Assembly: GCA_944472135.2 (NCBI GenBank)
Contig: OX235262.1
Coordinates: 25,839,362 to 25,903,361, forward strand
DNA from: Trichobilharzia regenti
Taxonomy: Eukaryota; Platyhelminthes; Trematoda; Strigeidida; Schistosomatidae
Length of the DNA: 64,000 nt
Direction: 5' to 3'
Every line of letters starts with the position of its first letter. Position 1 is the first letter of the stretch. Of the stretch, positions 11,541 to 23,653 are shown piece after piece. Below the pieces are notes generated by a model that ran no database searches, was not told the DNA's origin, and saw nothing but the letters and a program-made list of their open reading frames with translations. The translations under genes and the position numbers were made by a program.

Positions 11541-12139
11541 TTTCTCCTGTTGATTGTGAATGATGCTTGTTTTTTATTGGTAGACTATCTTCCCTACCTC
11601 TGTCTTATCGATGTTCACTTGATGTCCTGTGTCCGTCACCTCTAATCAAATGGCATCCCCAGCCAACATCTAGCGTACACAATAAGAAACCAAATGAAAG
11701 TTTGAACTTCTATTTGAAAAAGTACAGAGAAGACACGCCACGTTTGATAAAATGAACCGAGGAAAAGCATGTTATTTGGTTTAAATCTAGCGTTTGAAAA
11801 GAACGGTATGGGAGTCGAGTCTCAGCAGGGACACTATTATTCACTGGGAGTGCAGGTACATCGAGCTGTCGAGTCCTAAAAACGACTTGACTGAGAGACA
11901 CCATCCATCAAATAATGACATTTTAATCTTCAGACATCGCCAGAGCGTCCATTGTAGCAGCCAACATGTCGGCATAGACCGAACATCCCAGTTCAATATA
12001 ATAATCCAACGAGAAATACAAAACTAAATTATGCAAACGAAGTTGTAAGTCAGGTTTCTGACAACGGCAAAATTATCGTGAAGGGGAACAGTTTGATCCA
12101 ACTGACTAATTATAATCACTGTCGATAGTGAAAAAAAAT
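11541..12139. other. Unassigned stretch
   Basis: Nothing was recognised on either strand. Confidence 0.35.
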
Positions 12140-12395
12140 TATCAGGATTTCATCATGAGCTGACATTAGTTAGAGAACCATTGGAAAACCTGGGAGTACT
12201 GGACAGCCAGCTGTTTCGTCCTAGTTTGGGACTCTTCAGCAGTACGCACCCACCGCCAGAGTTCGAACCCAGGACCTTCCGGTTACAAGGCGAGCTCGTA
12301 GACCATTGAGCCACTGGAACCCGATCCAATGGCCAGTTCGTGAATTCTAACTTCTGCAAATTCACGATATAGCGCTACCACTTCGCAATGTCTTC
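12140..12395 (-). mobile_element. tRNA-derived SINE with hammerhead ribozyme
   Basis: On the minus strand the copy has an A-box-like ggctcaatggtctacgag and a B-box gggttcgaactc. The hammerhead at 12195-12245 follows, and then a tail region agttagagaaccattgg (inverted). The order is that of the schistosome Sm-alpha type SINE: tRNA head, then ribozyme. It is the best preserved copy in the window. Confidence 0.8.
12195..12245 (-). ncRNA. Hammerhead ribozyme with intact catalytic core
   Basis: Minus strand 5' to 3': stem I strand GTACTG; core CTGAAGA (fits CUGANGA); stem II GTCC-CAAACTA-GGAC; core GAAA; short stem III ACAGC/GCTGT; cleavage site GTC; stem I return strand CAGTAC. All conserved core bases of a hammerhead are present. 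Self-cleavage would fall after the C of GTC, next to the CAGTAC strand. Whether this copy is transcribed is unknown. Confidence 0.75.
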
Positions 12396-12411
12396 TTCGA
12401 TGAGTTACTGC

Positions 12412-12622
12412 CTCATCTTCAACCTGCTATATCGTGAATTGGCAGAAGTTAGAATTCAAGGACCATTGGATCGAGCTCGCCTTGTAACCAGAAGGTCCTG
12501 GGTTCCAACCCCACAGTGTGGGTTCGCACTGCTGAAGCGTCCCAAACTAGGACGAAATAGCTGTCCAGTACTTCCAGGTTTTCCAGTGGTTCTCTAACTG
12601 ATGTCAGCTCATGGTGAAATCC
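12412..12622 (+). mobile_element. SINE with mutated hammerhead, inverted to its neighbour
   Basis: It carries the same tRNA-like head (gagctcgccttgtaaccagaa) and a hammerhead reading CTGAAGC...GAAAT at about 12530-12580. The essential A of CTGAAGA is C and the A after GAA is followed by T, so cleavage should be lost. With 12140-12395 it forms a palindromic pair centred near 12400. Confidence 0.7.
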
Positions 12623-12639
12623 CCCATGCAATCAAACAA

Positions 12640-13535
12640 AACTCCTATAAAACCAATACTTGAAAGTTTATGTTCATTCACTCTTATTTTGAGTGATCTG
12701 GACGTTTGCCCCACATATTTAGTTGGACAGTCAGCACAAGATATTTTATAAATCAAATTGTTTTTATCCATCATTTTTATGGGATCTTTCAGTTGATTTA
12801 TTTTATTTTTGGTTAGATTCGTCGGTTTAAACGTTGTTCGAATGCCGATATTTTTGAGGTTTCTTTGAATTGCTTCTGATGTACCATTTTTATATGGTAT
12901 TGCGACTGTTGTTTCCATTCTTCCATCTTGTTATTCTCCGGTTTTACCCTCTTTTTTCTCTTTTTTATATTATCTTTTATAAATTCTTTGGGGTAGTTGT
13001 TTTCGAGTAGCATTTTGAATAGGACTTTTATTTCTTTACACTGGTCCTCTGGTGTTGTTGTAAGTCTACGTGTTCTATCTGCAAGACCTTGTATTAATCC
13101 TCGTTTTACCGTGAGTGGATGAGCTGAGTGATAATCAAGGAATCTTCCAGAGTGTGTGGTTTTTCTACATATCGTCGTTTTTATGTACCATCTGTCATTA
13201 TTTGTAGTCTAACATAGGCAGTTCCCCAATTTCATTCTCTAATTCCATAGTGAATTTTATTGAGTCGACGTGGTTGTTTATGTGCGAGAAAAGTTTCTCA
13301 GTATCGTTTTTTTCACTATTACTAGTGTGTCGTCCACATATCTCCACCAACATTTTAGTGATGATCTGAATGGTTTAAGGGTATTCTCTTTCCAATAATC
13401 CATGAATATGTCAGCTGTTATTGGTGAGATAGGCGATCCCATAGCTACTCCCTCACTTTGTTGGTATATTTTACCTTCGATACCAAGCCCGATTGAAAGT
13501 GAGGCTAGTAATTCCGCCTCACCATTGTTACTGAC
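12640..13535 (-). pseudogene. Penelope-like element: RT plus GIY-YIG fragment
   Basis: The minus strand reads from 13535: YQQSEGVAMGSPISPI, then WWRYVDDTLV (the RT catalytic Asp pair), then LDYHSAHPL. A K-rich linker follows (frames 12813-13013 and 12604-12918), then IYKISCADCPTKYVGQTSRS, which matches the GIY-YIG endonuclease of Penelope-like elements with its Cys pair. The copy is 5' truncated before the RT fingers, ends just after NEHK, and has at least two frame changes. Canonical members carry this endonuclease C-terminal to the RT, as here. Confidence 0.8.
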
Positions 13536-13690
13536 ACTTTAGGGAGTAGGGTTCTATGTTCCAATCCAGACTGGCAGCAGTACTACTTAATTAAAGTTGA
13601 ACTCCATAAAAGTCAAAAGCCTTAAGTGGTGCAAACTACATTTAAATCTCAGCATTAAAAAAATAACAATAATTCCATAGATTAACTTAC

Positions 13691-13836
13691 CCCTGTTCTA
13701 TCAAGACGATCTTTTCTCACATAATTATGCACATACTCCGTTAACGCAGGCATACCACTAAGTGTAAACATTAAATATGGTATTCCAAGATAAATTGCTC
13801 CACGCAATACTTCACGTTGCCAAGGTGACATTACCT
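13691..13836 (-). CDS. Internal exon of an unidentified membrane-protein gene
   Basis: The minus strand shows a polypyrimidine tract plus ttttcag acceptor at 13837-13840 and a gtaagt donor at 13685-13690. The exon is 146 nt: two bases of a split codon, then 48 open codons. The peptide begins VMSPWQREVL and contains a hydrophobic segment (IYLGIPYLMFTLSG), ending KDRLDRTG. No matching flanking exon was found within the window. I do not recognise the protein. The clean splice signals and the unbroken non-repetitive frame argue for a real host exon, separate from the nine-exon gene. Confidence 0.65.
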
Positions 13837-15149
13837 CTGAAAAAAAAACATTTTAAATAGCGCAATTACTCATTTATTTATTTATTAAAACACAAACTTG
13901 ATGCATTATCTGCACCGACAGATGAGCCATACAAAACTTCGTAGTTGGTTTGAAGGCTAGGATACTGCCCGGACGCCCAGACTGAAGCAGATAGTTATGT
14001 TTCCGACCACCCACTCTCCCCACCCTTTGACTTGAAATCTTATCCACAAGGCAGTAGAGAAGCATCAGACTCTACATCCCTATGGTTTCTGGTGATTAAA
14101 ACAGGTTCATATGTCATTCGACCCTTTCAGATTCTGTAAACCATAGGCCTGGAATTAGGGTTTCCTAACACCCCTAGAAAGATCTGGATATCCACCAATT
14201 CTGTTATAAGCACTAGATATTCGTATTCCCTAAAGCCTATCCACCCTCGACCGCACTTGGTCGTTTATGATGGTGAAAATAACAACTATGTGTGTTGATG
14301 CATTAAAACCTACCCTACTGACTAAATGAAATTCACACTGATAACAGTAGATGTTTTTCTTAACACAGATTCATGGCGTAAAAACACATGATGATAAGAT
14401 AAGCAGTTATACCAATAAAAATACACTACATGACAATCAAAACAACACAAAATGTTATACATTACAGGAAACTTATCAACATCCTGAGCAAAACTATGAG
14501 ATTGAGATTTGTCCCAATTAGAAATGGAAAATAATGCCACAGGAATGATCTGCACCGATTCACTTCAAGGATAACTAATGAAATGAGTGAATGTATGGAC
14601 TACCCCACCCACCCCCCCCACACACACACACACATTTTACAGTTTGTACCAGACTTAATAGACAGGTTGATGATAAAAACTCAATACGAATACATAAGAC
14701 TGGCTTTATGCTGATTTGTCAGTCAGATGAATAGACAGTTCTGCACCACAACTTCTAATCAAAATTAAAGAAGGCATTTATTTTCTAGTCACAAACATTC
14801 TACATATTCTTCGTCAGAATATATGTAGAACGAAACGGCTGGCTGGTACGTTCAAAAATTCAAACCTAGACAAGCATTACTGAGTTGGAACCTGAAGTCA
14901 ATCCTTTGAAAATAAGTCAGTTCACTAGTTCTACAAATAATTCACTGATGTAGTTAATTAATTATTAATTGATATTCTTACTTTATTCATATTTTAGACA
15001 GACACCTCAACGAAAACCCCTGAGTAAAATTGTATCAAACAAATTGCCACATTTCACAACCACACAGACGAAAGTACACACACACACACACAAAGGCGTA
15101 TGGGGTAGTACAAACATTCAGTGCTTAGCAAATGACAAAAATTGAATTT
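13837..15149. other. Unassigned stretch with a CA microsatellite
   Basis: Contains C-rich/(CA)n at 14607-14634 and (CA)n at 15073-15091. No gene was recognised. Confidence 0.4.
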
Positions 15150-15345
15150 ATCTACGCCTATTTGAACGATTTCAATCCATATCACAAAAAAGTATCTCCA
15201 ACCAATGGTTTTTAAGATCCCAATAACTCTCCCCAAGCAGTGTAGAAGCCGACGGCTAGTGATAACATGGACTGGTGCCATGTTTCAAATAGACCACCAC
15301 TTACTCTTTTCTAATCGAATCCCACTTCAGCTAACACAGCCTATC
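15150..15345 (-). pseudogene. Old RTE-like C-terminal remnant
   Basis: Diverged text parallels the RTE 3' coding region: cgatttcaatccatatcac for gattttgagccatgtcacc, and tggtgccatgtttcaaatagaccaccactt. Heavily mutated. Confidence 0.55.
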
Positions 15346-16699
15346 AGTTAAGGCAGTGGTTTTCAACATCACTAGTAAGTGTTACAAGGATCTCAAAGGA
15401 AGTTTTACAACACTAATCGGTTTACTATAATCTCCTTGTACTGCCTAAACTTAGCGTCACTTTATAATACTCTAGCTTCTCAACCAGCTAGTCATTATAC
15501 AAACAATTTTACCAACTACTTTTCTCTCATCTCAATCGTTTATGCCATGAATATCACAAGCTTTTACCCCCCCCCCCTCCACACACACACACACACCTAG
15601 TCCTTATGAATCAGACTGTTAAACTTTTGTTCAAATTCATTCCTCTGAAAAGGTGTCTTTCATGTTCCAGGTTACGAGCCTCACCTGTTGTACGAGGGAT
15701 GACAATGTTACGTAGTAGCTCAAGTTGAAGTACGTGGAGTGAGATCCGAATCTGGGACGCAAAATGACTATACGTCAAAAGCTTAATTCAGTGGGCTGTT
15801 ATTTGTTTCCAGGCTACCAGTAGGAATTCGAGGACCTGCTTCTTGGCACTTGTTAACACTTCAGAAAAAGGATTGATATTTGCGTCTATGTCATACAGTA
15901 TTATAGTCGGAGACACTAAACAGACTCAGTCATTATGTACCCGAAGAATGCATAGATAACCAATTCTTAAAACCTCAAGAATTTTGTGTGACGATTGCTA
16001 CAACCTATACAATGATACCATTGTAGTTAACCCGTCTTTCTGTTAAACTGTTTTATATGTTTTAAGTTGGTCAGTCAACAAGTTCAAATGACAAGCGACA
16101 GAAAACTACAGGAGTATGCATGTAAAAATTAGTCTGCAAGTACTCCATGTGCCCAAAGCTTTTTTTTTGACACTGAAGATTTTAGAAATTCAACGCTTTC
16201 ATAGCTATATACATTAAAATATAATATGCATGAATATAATTATATTGATACAAAGGCTTCATGGGTCATCTTTTGAATGGAGCTATTGTCTATTGATATA
16301 CGGACAACACATGAATCTACTTTCCGTCATTAACTATTTTCGTGATACAATTTTGTGACATTTAGCACTTCCAGTTCATGAGTAAAAGGTTCAAATTTCG
16401 GTCTACCTATTTCGATAGGACATTCAAGATGCTACCATTCACCCTCCACAATAAGCAATGATAAATAGCTCCGTACACAAAAAAGTCTATTCAACGTAGC
16501 TTAATTAAGATTTATTTGTAGTCAGAAACACAATAAATATGCACAAGTGTAATAAATGCATTCATTGTAAATTTAGTTTCCAGCTTATTCGTGGATGTAA
16601 CTTTAACGAAAAATATGATTGTGGGATAAAACTGGGGCAAGCTGAGTTTTATCTCCTTAGTTCTATTTAGCATCTACTTCACATGAAATTGTATAGCTA
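15346..16699. other. Unassigned stretch
   Basis: Apart from a poly-C/(CA)n tract at 15566-15598, nothing was recognised. Confidence 0.4.
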
Positions 16700-16712
16700 T
16701 AGTCGTCCAAGA

Positions 16713-16956
16713 TATGCGTCGGTGGTATAGCGGTTAGGACGCTCGCCGACCATGCATATGGTCCGGGGTTCGATCCCCGGCCGGCGCACTCCTTTACCTC
16801 ACTGAGCCAGAAATAATGCTGGTAAAGACGAAAGGTTGGGCATGAGGCTAGCAACCCCATCCTATAAAAATTAAACACTGCTACAGAAACTTCAAGCCAC
16901 TAACTTGTAGCCCTACGTTCCACTGGGAACGTGAAGGAAAAATTATTTATTATTAT
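16713..16956 (+). mobile_element. tRNA-derived SINE with 13-bp target duplication
   Basis: It is flanked by tagtcgtccaaga at 16700-16712 and 16957-16969. A near-complete tRNA-like head (gcgtcggtggtatagcggttaggac ... ggggttcgatccccgg) is followed by a body with ggttgggcatgaggctagcaacccc. The tail is ttatttattattat. This body differs from that of the 815-1012 family, so one tRNA head is shared by two SINE families. A sister copy lies at 32657-32907. Confidence 0.9.
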
Positions 16957-17055
16957 TAGTCGTCCAAGAGTGACCTGGAGAAGGTCATATGAAGAGGAGA
17001 TGAAAGTGTGTGGGAAGACTTGGAGTGGGGTGAAAAAGTTGACATAAAACCGAAC

Positions 17056-17115
17056 TTAGATAAAGCAATAAGAAGACGTAATTTGTCTGAATCGTCTTCT
17101 TATTGCTTTATCTAA
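17056..17115. other. Perfect 23-bp hairpin
   Basis: Bases 17056-17078 are the exact reverse complement of 17093-17115, separated by a 14-base loop. It lies in unannotated sequence and does not match any repeat seen elsewhere in the window. Confidence 0.9.
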
Positions 17116-17439
17116 ATTCATAAAGGGAACTAATTGTTTTAAATAAAACCGAACGCAATGGAAACGCGCGGCTGAAGCCCTATGTTCCTATAGGAAATAA
17201 AGGATATAATAATAATGAAACGTCTAATAAAATTTCTGGATCTTTCCTGAAGAATCTCAATATTATCAAGATAGACTTCGTGAAATGTGTGCAGTTATAA
17301 GTGAACGCTGAATGAATGTCCTACAGGGTTCAGTCTTTTCACAATAGATTTTGCACACCATACTTGATAATGAATCCCGTGAAATAATATTTTCCAAATA
17401 AACTACAATACGCGTGACTTCACCAAGGATGTAACCTTT

Positions 17440-17800
17440 AGGTTACAATGCCACCTCATTAACCATTCAGTCACCGGGAAAGAATCTAACGCCCCACCGA
17501 TTCTAAACTCTGACAATTCGCCATATATGTAGCGCGACTGTCATCCATTGTCATCAGAGAATATTCCTCCTCGTCCCAAAGTTGGCGGACTTAGCTGGTC
17601 ATAACTTCCCACTGGAACTTCAGGCAAATTCATCCTGTGGTCAGTCACTAGTGAACGATAGACTAATTTCCAAGTTCCCGGGCAGGGTCATGTGTGCGTA
17701 CTAATGAAGATTCCCAAACAAGGATGAAACAACTGTCCAGTACTCCCTGATTCCTGCTGGTTCTCTAGATGAAATCAGTTTATGACCAGTCGAATCAATC
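17440..17800. mobile_element. Degenerate hammerhead SINE, mixed orientation
   Basis: A minus-oriented tRNA-like part (ggttacaatgccacctcattaacc) and body (catatatgtagcgcgactg) are followed by a plus-oriented degenerate hammerhead (aatgaagattcccaaacaaggatgaaacaactgtcc) near 17700-17750. Core bases are lost. Confidence 0.55.
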
Positions 17801-18299
17801 GAATCCCTGCAAACAAACATTCGGGAAAATAAACTACTTGACAGTAAATTCACGTTTTCTAAAGGAAACTATGATACCGCACTAGTTGACACCTCCAGTT
17901 GATGAGATTTTAGGCATGAGAACTGCATAGAATCCCAAATGTTGTCATTTATGATTTTTCCAAAGAATTTTACTGGTCACTTTATTTTGATCAGATTCTT
18001 TTTCATTTCCACTAAACATGTGTATTTTTCCTAAAAGATTGTAGTAAAACGGTAACATTCAAACACTAGTAAGGTGACTGTTTTGTGCCACGCACCTGTA
18101 AGCAAAATCACCTTTCCGATGTTACTGTTATTCGTCATCAGTGTAAATTAACCAAATTTTTGCCTCAAAATTTACTTATATGTGTGTTTGACACCATGGC
18201 CGATAACTCGTAAAAAATGCTCATTAAGAAGCGCCTATCTCATAATAATAGATATCGAATGGATTTCCAACTATCAGTTACAAAGTAAACATCATTTTG

Positions 18300-18490
18300 T
18301 GATATAGGCGTCAGTAGTCCAGCTATCGAATACTGGCCACCAACCACTCATGTGGTCCAACGTTCGATTTTCCGTTGACTTACATCCACAATCCTCCAAT
18401 CTAGTTTACTTACGGGTAGTAGACCCAGGATAAAGGTAAGGTTTGGCGTGGGGCTAGCAACCTCACCTAGCAAAGCTTATTGCTTGTAGA
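18300..18490 (+). repeat. Very degenerate tRNA-derived SINE
   Basis: Resembles the 16713-16956 family: ggcgtcagtagtccagc at the start and ggtttggcgtggggctagcaacctcacc in the body. No clear duplication. Confidence 0.5.
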
Positions 18491-18627
18491 ATATCAGTCA
18501 CACTAATTTGCTGCTATTCAGGTAAAATCAGTAATAGTTGAAGGAACAAACACACGAAAAAAAAATAATTACACTATAACAGATCACAAGAGAAAATGAC
18601 TGAAAGCAATATTCATCTAAGGATTAA

Positions 18628-18633
18628 TTTATT
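18628..18633 (-). promoter_or_regulatory. Polyadenylation signal AATAAA
   Basis: AATAAA on the minus strand downstream of the stop codon at 18761, correctly spaced for a short 3' UTR. Confidence 0.6.
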
Positions 18634-18760
18634 TGTATTATTATGTACAATATATACAATAAAAATGTACATATACTATGGAAAATACTTTACATATTGT
18701 CAAGTACTTATTTTAAAAAAGGAGTAGTGTTTGTAAAGACGGCAATATACATCGAATCAA

Positions 18761-18853
18761 TTAGACAGATTCAACCGGAACAGGTATCCACTTTCGTAGT
18801 AACTCATCATTATACAATTCATCCACAAATGCGCATAAATCAGCTTTAATCTT
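18761..18853 (-). CDS. Exon 9 (last) of the nine-exon gene
   Basis: The acceptor is tttaattacag. Thirty codons ([16 protein letters not shown]... ending VPVESV) are followed by TAA. The phase-0 join to exon 8 continues its helix. A polyadenylation signal lies 128 bases downstream of the stop. Confidence 0.85.
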   Translation of the reverse strand, partial: KIKADLCAFVDELYNDELLRKWIPVPVESV

Positions 18854-21800
18854 CTGTAATTAAAAAACACAAAAAAAGCAAATAAAAGCATCAAAACAAT
18901 AAATACTACATCACCAAAATCTACTGATCAACCATGTATATAATGTGCGTCGGTGGCTCAGCTATTATGACTCTCGCTGACCATGCAAATGGTTCGGGAT
19001 TTGATCCCCTACCGACGCACACTTGGTATCTATGGTCGGCATGCAAAATTTGGGCTACTGATATCACATGCTGGAAATTCTATACGTGTGCCCCAAAAAC
19101 TGCAGTGTGGAATCAAGGTGTAATCAAAAAAATAAATAAATATGTGAAGTCAAAAAGAGAAGTCTATTTTTTAAGTGTTCGTTTTGCAGGAAATTGATTG
19201 ATTTCAAGTTTGATTACGAAGCGACTGTAGTTAGAGAACCAGTAAAAACCAGGGAGTACTTACTGTACAGCTGTTTTGTCTTTGTTTGGGATTCGTTAGC
19301 AGTACAGCTAACAGCCTAACTAGCTCTCAGGATAGACGATCGGAATGTCGGAAGCAACATTTTGAGGAGCAGTTAAACTGGCTTACAGCTACGCTCAAAT
19401 TGCACAACATCCAACACCTCTATGTGAATGGGATGTCGACATTGGTCCTCGTACTGTAACTCAAGTTACAAAGGCTGTCTTTATAATTTGAAACGAGGCA
19501 AAGCAGCAAGACCTGATGGAATTACTGCAGAGGTGTCTAAGGATGGTGGTAACATCGTGCTATCTGGGCTGTTATTGTGTAACGTCTGGGAATTAGATAT
19601 GCTTCCATTGGGCTGGTGTAAGTCATTGATCATCCCAGTATACAGGTCTTCCTGGGATATTCATAGGGGGATTAGCATGACTAATATGATATCTAAAGTC
19701 TTAGCCTCAATAATCATGCGTAGATTAAGTGGTATTCCGGAAACACAAATCCGAAAGAACTAGACAGGTTTCGGATGGGGTAGAAGGTGTATTGGTCAAA
19801 ATTTCAACCTTCGACAAATTCTGGAACACAGATATATTTACGGGCGCCCAGCAATCGTCATATTTTCTGGTCTGAAGGTGGTATTCGACTCCGTTAATCG
19901 AATGTTATTATGGCAAGTTTGCTGTGAAGTGTTTTGATAAAGTAAAATCGCACTAGTCAAGTCACTCAACTCAAACTCACAAAGTCATCTAAGAGCTTAC
20001 GGATAGTTGGTTTCTGAAGTTATAATATAAGGTGATGCTAGAGGACTGGACTACATCGACCCTCAGCTTACAGACAGCGAGTAAAGTGGTAGGTCATGTT
20101 GACAACTTTACTTATTTGGGAAGTTAAATCGCCCCCAGTGAGTTGGTCGCTGACGAAATCTCAGCACGGATACAGAAGGCTCATTTGGCATTTGCCAAAT
20201 TGCTTTATAAACGGAGAAGACGTATTATCTGCCTATCAGCCGAAGGACGTGTGTACTGCGCAACAGTTCCATACGTCTTCCTTTACAACTGTGAAACACG
20301 AACATTGAACGTGAGAGACATGAAAAGGCTAACTGTCTGTCTGGATTCAACATAGAACTTGGCACCCAAGTGCACCAGTTCCAGTTGCCACGTTCCAAAT
20401 AGCACACAGAGGTAGACAAGAAGATGAGTGAAGAGAATTAATAGAGTTTGACAAATATAAGAGTGAAACAGAATGGGTAATGGTAGAAAGGAATATGAAA
20501 GATTACAGAGATTGAATACATCTGCGCCATTGACAACGATTTTGAGCCATGTCACCTATTGTCTCCAGCCATTGATTCCTAGAGTCCCGAGGGCCCCAAC
20601 CCGGGAGTCTGCATCTCCCTACCTGACTCAGTTTAACTGTCAAGGATTTCATGGATTGATGCCATGTTTTTGTTTGGCCACCACTGGCTCTTTTCCAACC
20701 TGAACCTATATCAGCCAACAATGCCCGTCGGGGGAGGCGGTGGTTAGGCATGCGCACCACGTGACCTAACCATCTTAATCTATGTAACTTTATAGCCTCG
20801 TCGATTGATTTTCCCTCTTTGCCCAACACTCTACGCCTAACGTCAACATTACTTACCTTATTAAACCACCTAACGTGAGAAAGAGATCGCAGACATCTAT
20901 GATCGAAAGCAGTCAACCTTTTCATGTCTTCAACGCGTATTGGCCATGTTTCAGAGCCATAGAGAAGGACGGAGCGAACTGATGAGCAGTACACACGTCC
21001 CTTGGTTGATAACCGGATGTCACGCCTACGCCAGAGATGGTGTAAGTCAGCGAAAGCAGCTCGAGCTTTTCGGATCCGTGCTGAGATTTCATCGCCAATC
21101 AGTCCGTTGGTGCTAATACAACTTCCCAAGTAGGTGAAGTGGTCAACATGTTCTATCACTTCACTCCCTATCACTAAGTTAGGGGTTGACGTCGTCCAGT
21201 CCTGTAGCAGCATCTTACATTTTATAGGGGCGAATCGCATGCCAAACATACACAGATTGCTGCTCAACGTGTTCAGAAGACTCTGCATTTTGTCAGCATC
21301 CTCCCCTAACAGGACTATGTCATCTGCATATTCTAAGTCCATTAGATTATTCCCTGGTAACAAGTCGATTCCTAAGTCACTACGTTCAGTTAAGGATACT
21401 TCCATTAGCATATCTATGATGAAGTTAAACAGAAATGGGGAAAGTGGACATCCCTGTCGGACACCACTGGTTGTTACTAATTCAGATGACAATTCCCCAT
21501 ATGCCCTTACACGACTACGTGAGTTTGAATAGAGTGCATTGATTAGTGCAATGTACTTTCTTGGCACTCCCTTCACAGTCAGACATTGCCATAGTACTTT
21601 CGGTCCACGGAGTCGAAGGCCGCCTTCAAGTCAAGAAATATGACAATTGTTGGACGCCGAAAAGTGTGTCTATGTTCTAGAATCTGTCGAAGAGTGAAGA
21701 TATGATCTATGCACCAAAAAGGCTAACTACCTATCATCATAGTTTTCTGAGTTCTAGCTCCCATGTTAGGTGGTATAATAGGGTCAGGTTAGGCGTCGAG

Positions 21801-23597
21801 TGTTAGGTAACGAGGGAAAATCAATCGATGAGATCCTGAAGCCACATTGATTGAGATGGCTAGGACACACGCTGAGCATGCCAAGCCATAGCCTTCCTCA
21901 ACGGTCAGTCATACCTGATATAGCGCATTACGTTGGAAAAGAGGCATTGGTGGTGAAATGAAAAGATGGCATCAGTTCACGAAATCGTTGGTAATTAATT
22001 TGAGCCAAATATGGAGGTGAAGACTGCTGGTTGACGTCCTCGGGATTCTAGGAATAAACGGCTGCAGATAGTTGGTGACATGGCTCAAAATTGTTCTTAA
22101 TGGCGCAGATGCGTTCAATCCCTGTGGTTACTATTCTCTCTCACACACATTTCCGCTTATTATCATTCTTCCGAATCTTCTTATTTTTTCTTTTGTCCTC
22201 CTTTGTGTGCTATACGAAGTGTGGCAACTCGAACTGCGGCACTTCTGTGCATTTTTATACTGAAATAATTCAATCAATTTCATCATGAGCTGACACTAGT
22301 TAGAGAACCACTGGAAAACCTGGGAGTACTGGACAGTTGTTTCGTCAACGCTAGTTTGGGACTCTTCATCAGTACGCACCCATCGCCAGAGTTCGAACCC
22401 AGGACCCTCCGGTTACAAGGCGAGCTCGTATACCATTAAGCCACCGGGCCCCGTTCCAATGGTCCTTGAATTCCAACTTCTGCCGATTCACGACATAGCG
22501 CGACCGCTAGCCAATGTCTTCGGCGAGTATTTGTCCTCACACCCGACCCGCTGCACCCTACTGGTCACGACTTCCCATTGGAACCCAGGTAACTACCTAC
22601 CCGAATACAGCCAGTCGCCAGTGAGCATCTCATTGGTATTCAAGTGTTGGTTTGTAGGGATTTGATTGGTTTCCTTGAATTCAATCAATCTTCAGCAGTA
22701 CAAATCCATAAACCAACCAGGGATCAAACCCAGGAAATTCAGGTTACAAAGAGAACTCCTTGACTTTTCACCAACAGGGATAACATTCAATGGACCATCA
22801 GTTCTAACGACTGACAAATCGCTATATATACAGCACGACGACCGCCAGTTAATGTCATCGGAAAGTAGCTCTTTTCACACGCAACTTTAGTGGATCTCAC
22901 CAGTCCCACTAGAACTCCGAGCAACTTCTGACTGTAGTCAGTCACTAGCGAGCAACAGATCACTTATATTTGCTTTCAAAAAAAGTTTTATCAAATTTAG
23001 AAAAACAATTAAAACCATACGACAGTATACACGGTTAGCACTTATCGACAAAAGACACAAGAACTAAAGAACTACTAGCATCTATTAGTGACAATGACAA
23101 AGAAAGTGTGCAACTTCAGTATTAAGAAGTAAAGATTTCAATCCCATGTATGCCTTGTTATTGAGATCAAGTAGAACTTCCCGTTGACTAACATGTAGCA
23201 CCAAACAGAGTGTACCAGCCTGTAAGCCATGTCACATAACTTAGTGCTTACTTGATCCACATATTGTGATCAGCGCTAACAGTTAACACTAATAAACATA
23301 ACCTGCTTGAATCACTGGGCTACCGTAACTACTTTCTACCAAAATGCCTAATTTCATCTGGATTTATCATTGTTTTAATCGTCTAGTTATATCAAATGAC
23401 CCATACATGAACATGAGCGCTGATTTAACTTGCTTCCAAGTAAACGCTGTGCAAGTCTTCAATAAAATGAAGATATACTCCAGATTATTACTTTACATGT
23501 AAACCCTATATGAATAAAAAAGTATTCTGGAAATGAATGAGACAAAAACTTTTGTACCATATGTTCGCACATTGTTTGAAATAAAGATTTATTATTA

Positions 23598-23653
<56 letters not shown>

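Noticed and set aside
14461..14560. Possible minus-strand exon (peptide IIPVALFSISNWDK...)
   Set aside because: The acceptor lacks a pyrimidine tract, and the best donor leaves a phase that cannot join the exon at 13691-13836.
16713..16790. A functional tRNA gene
   Set aside because: The head resembles a tRNA, but it is followed by a SINE body, tail and 13-bp target duplication, and no standard anticodon arm could be assigned.
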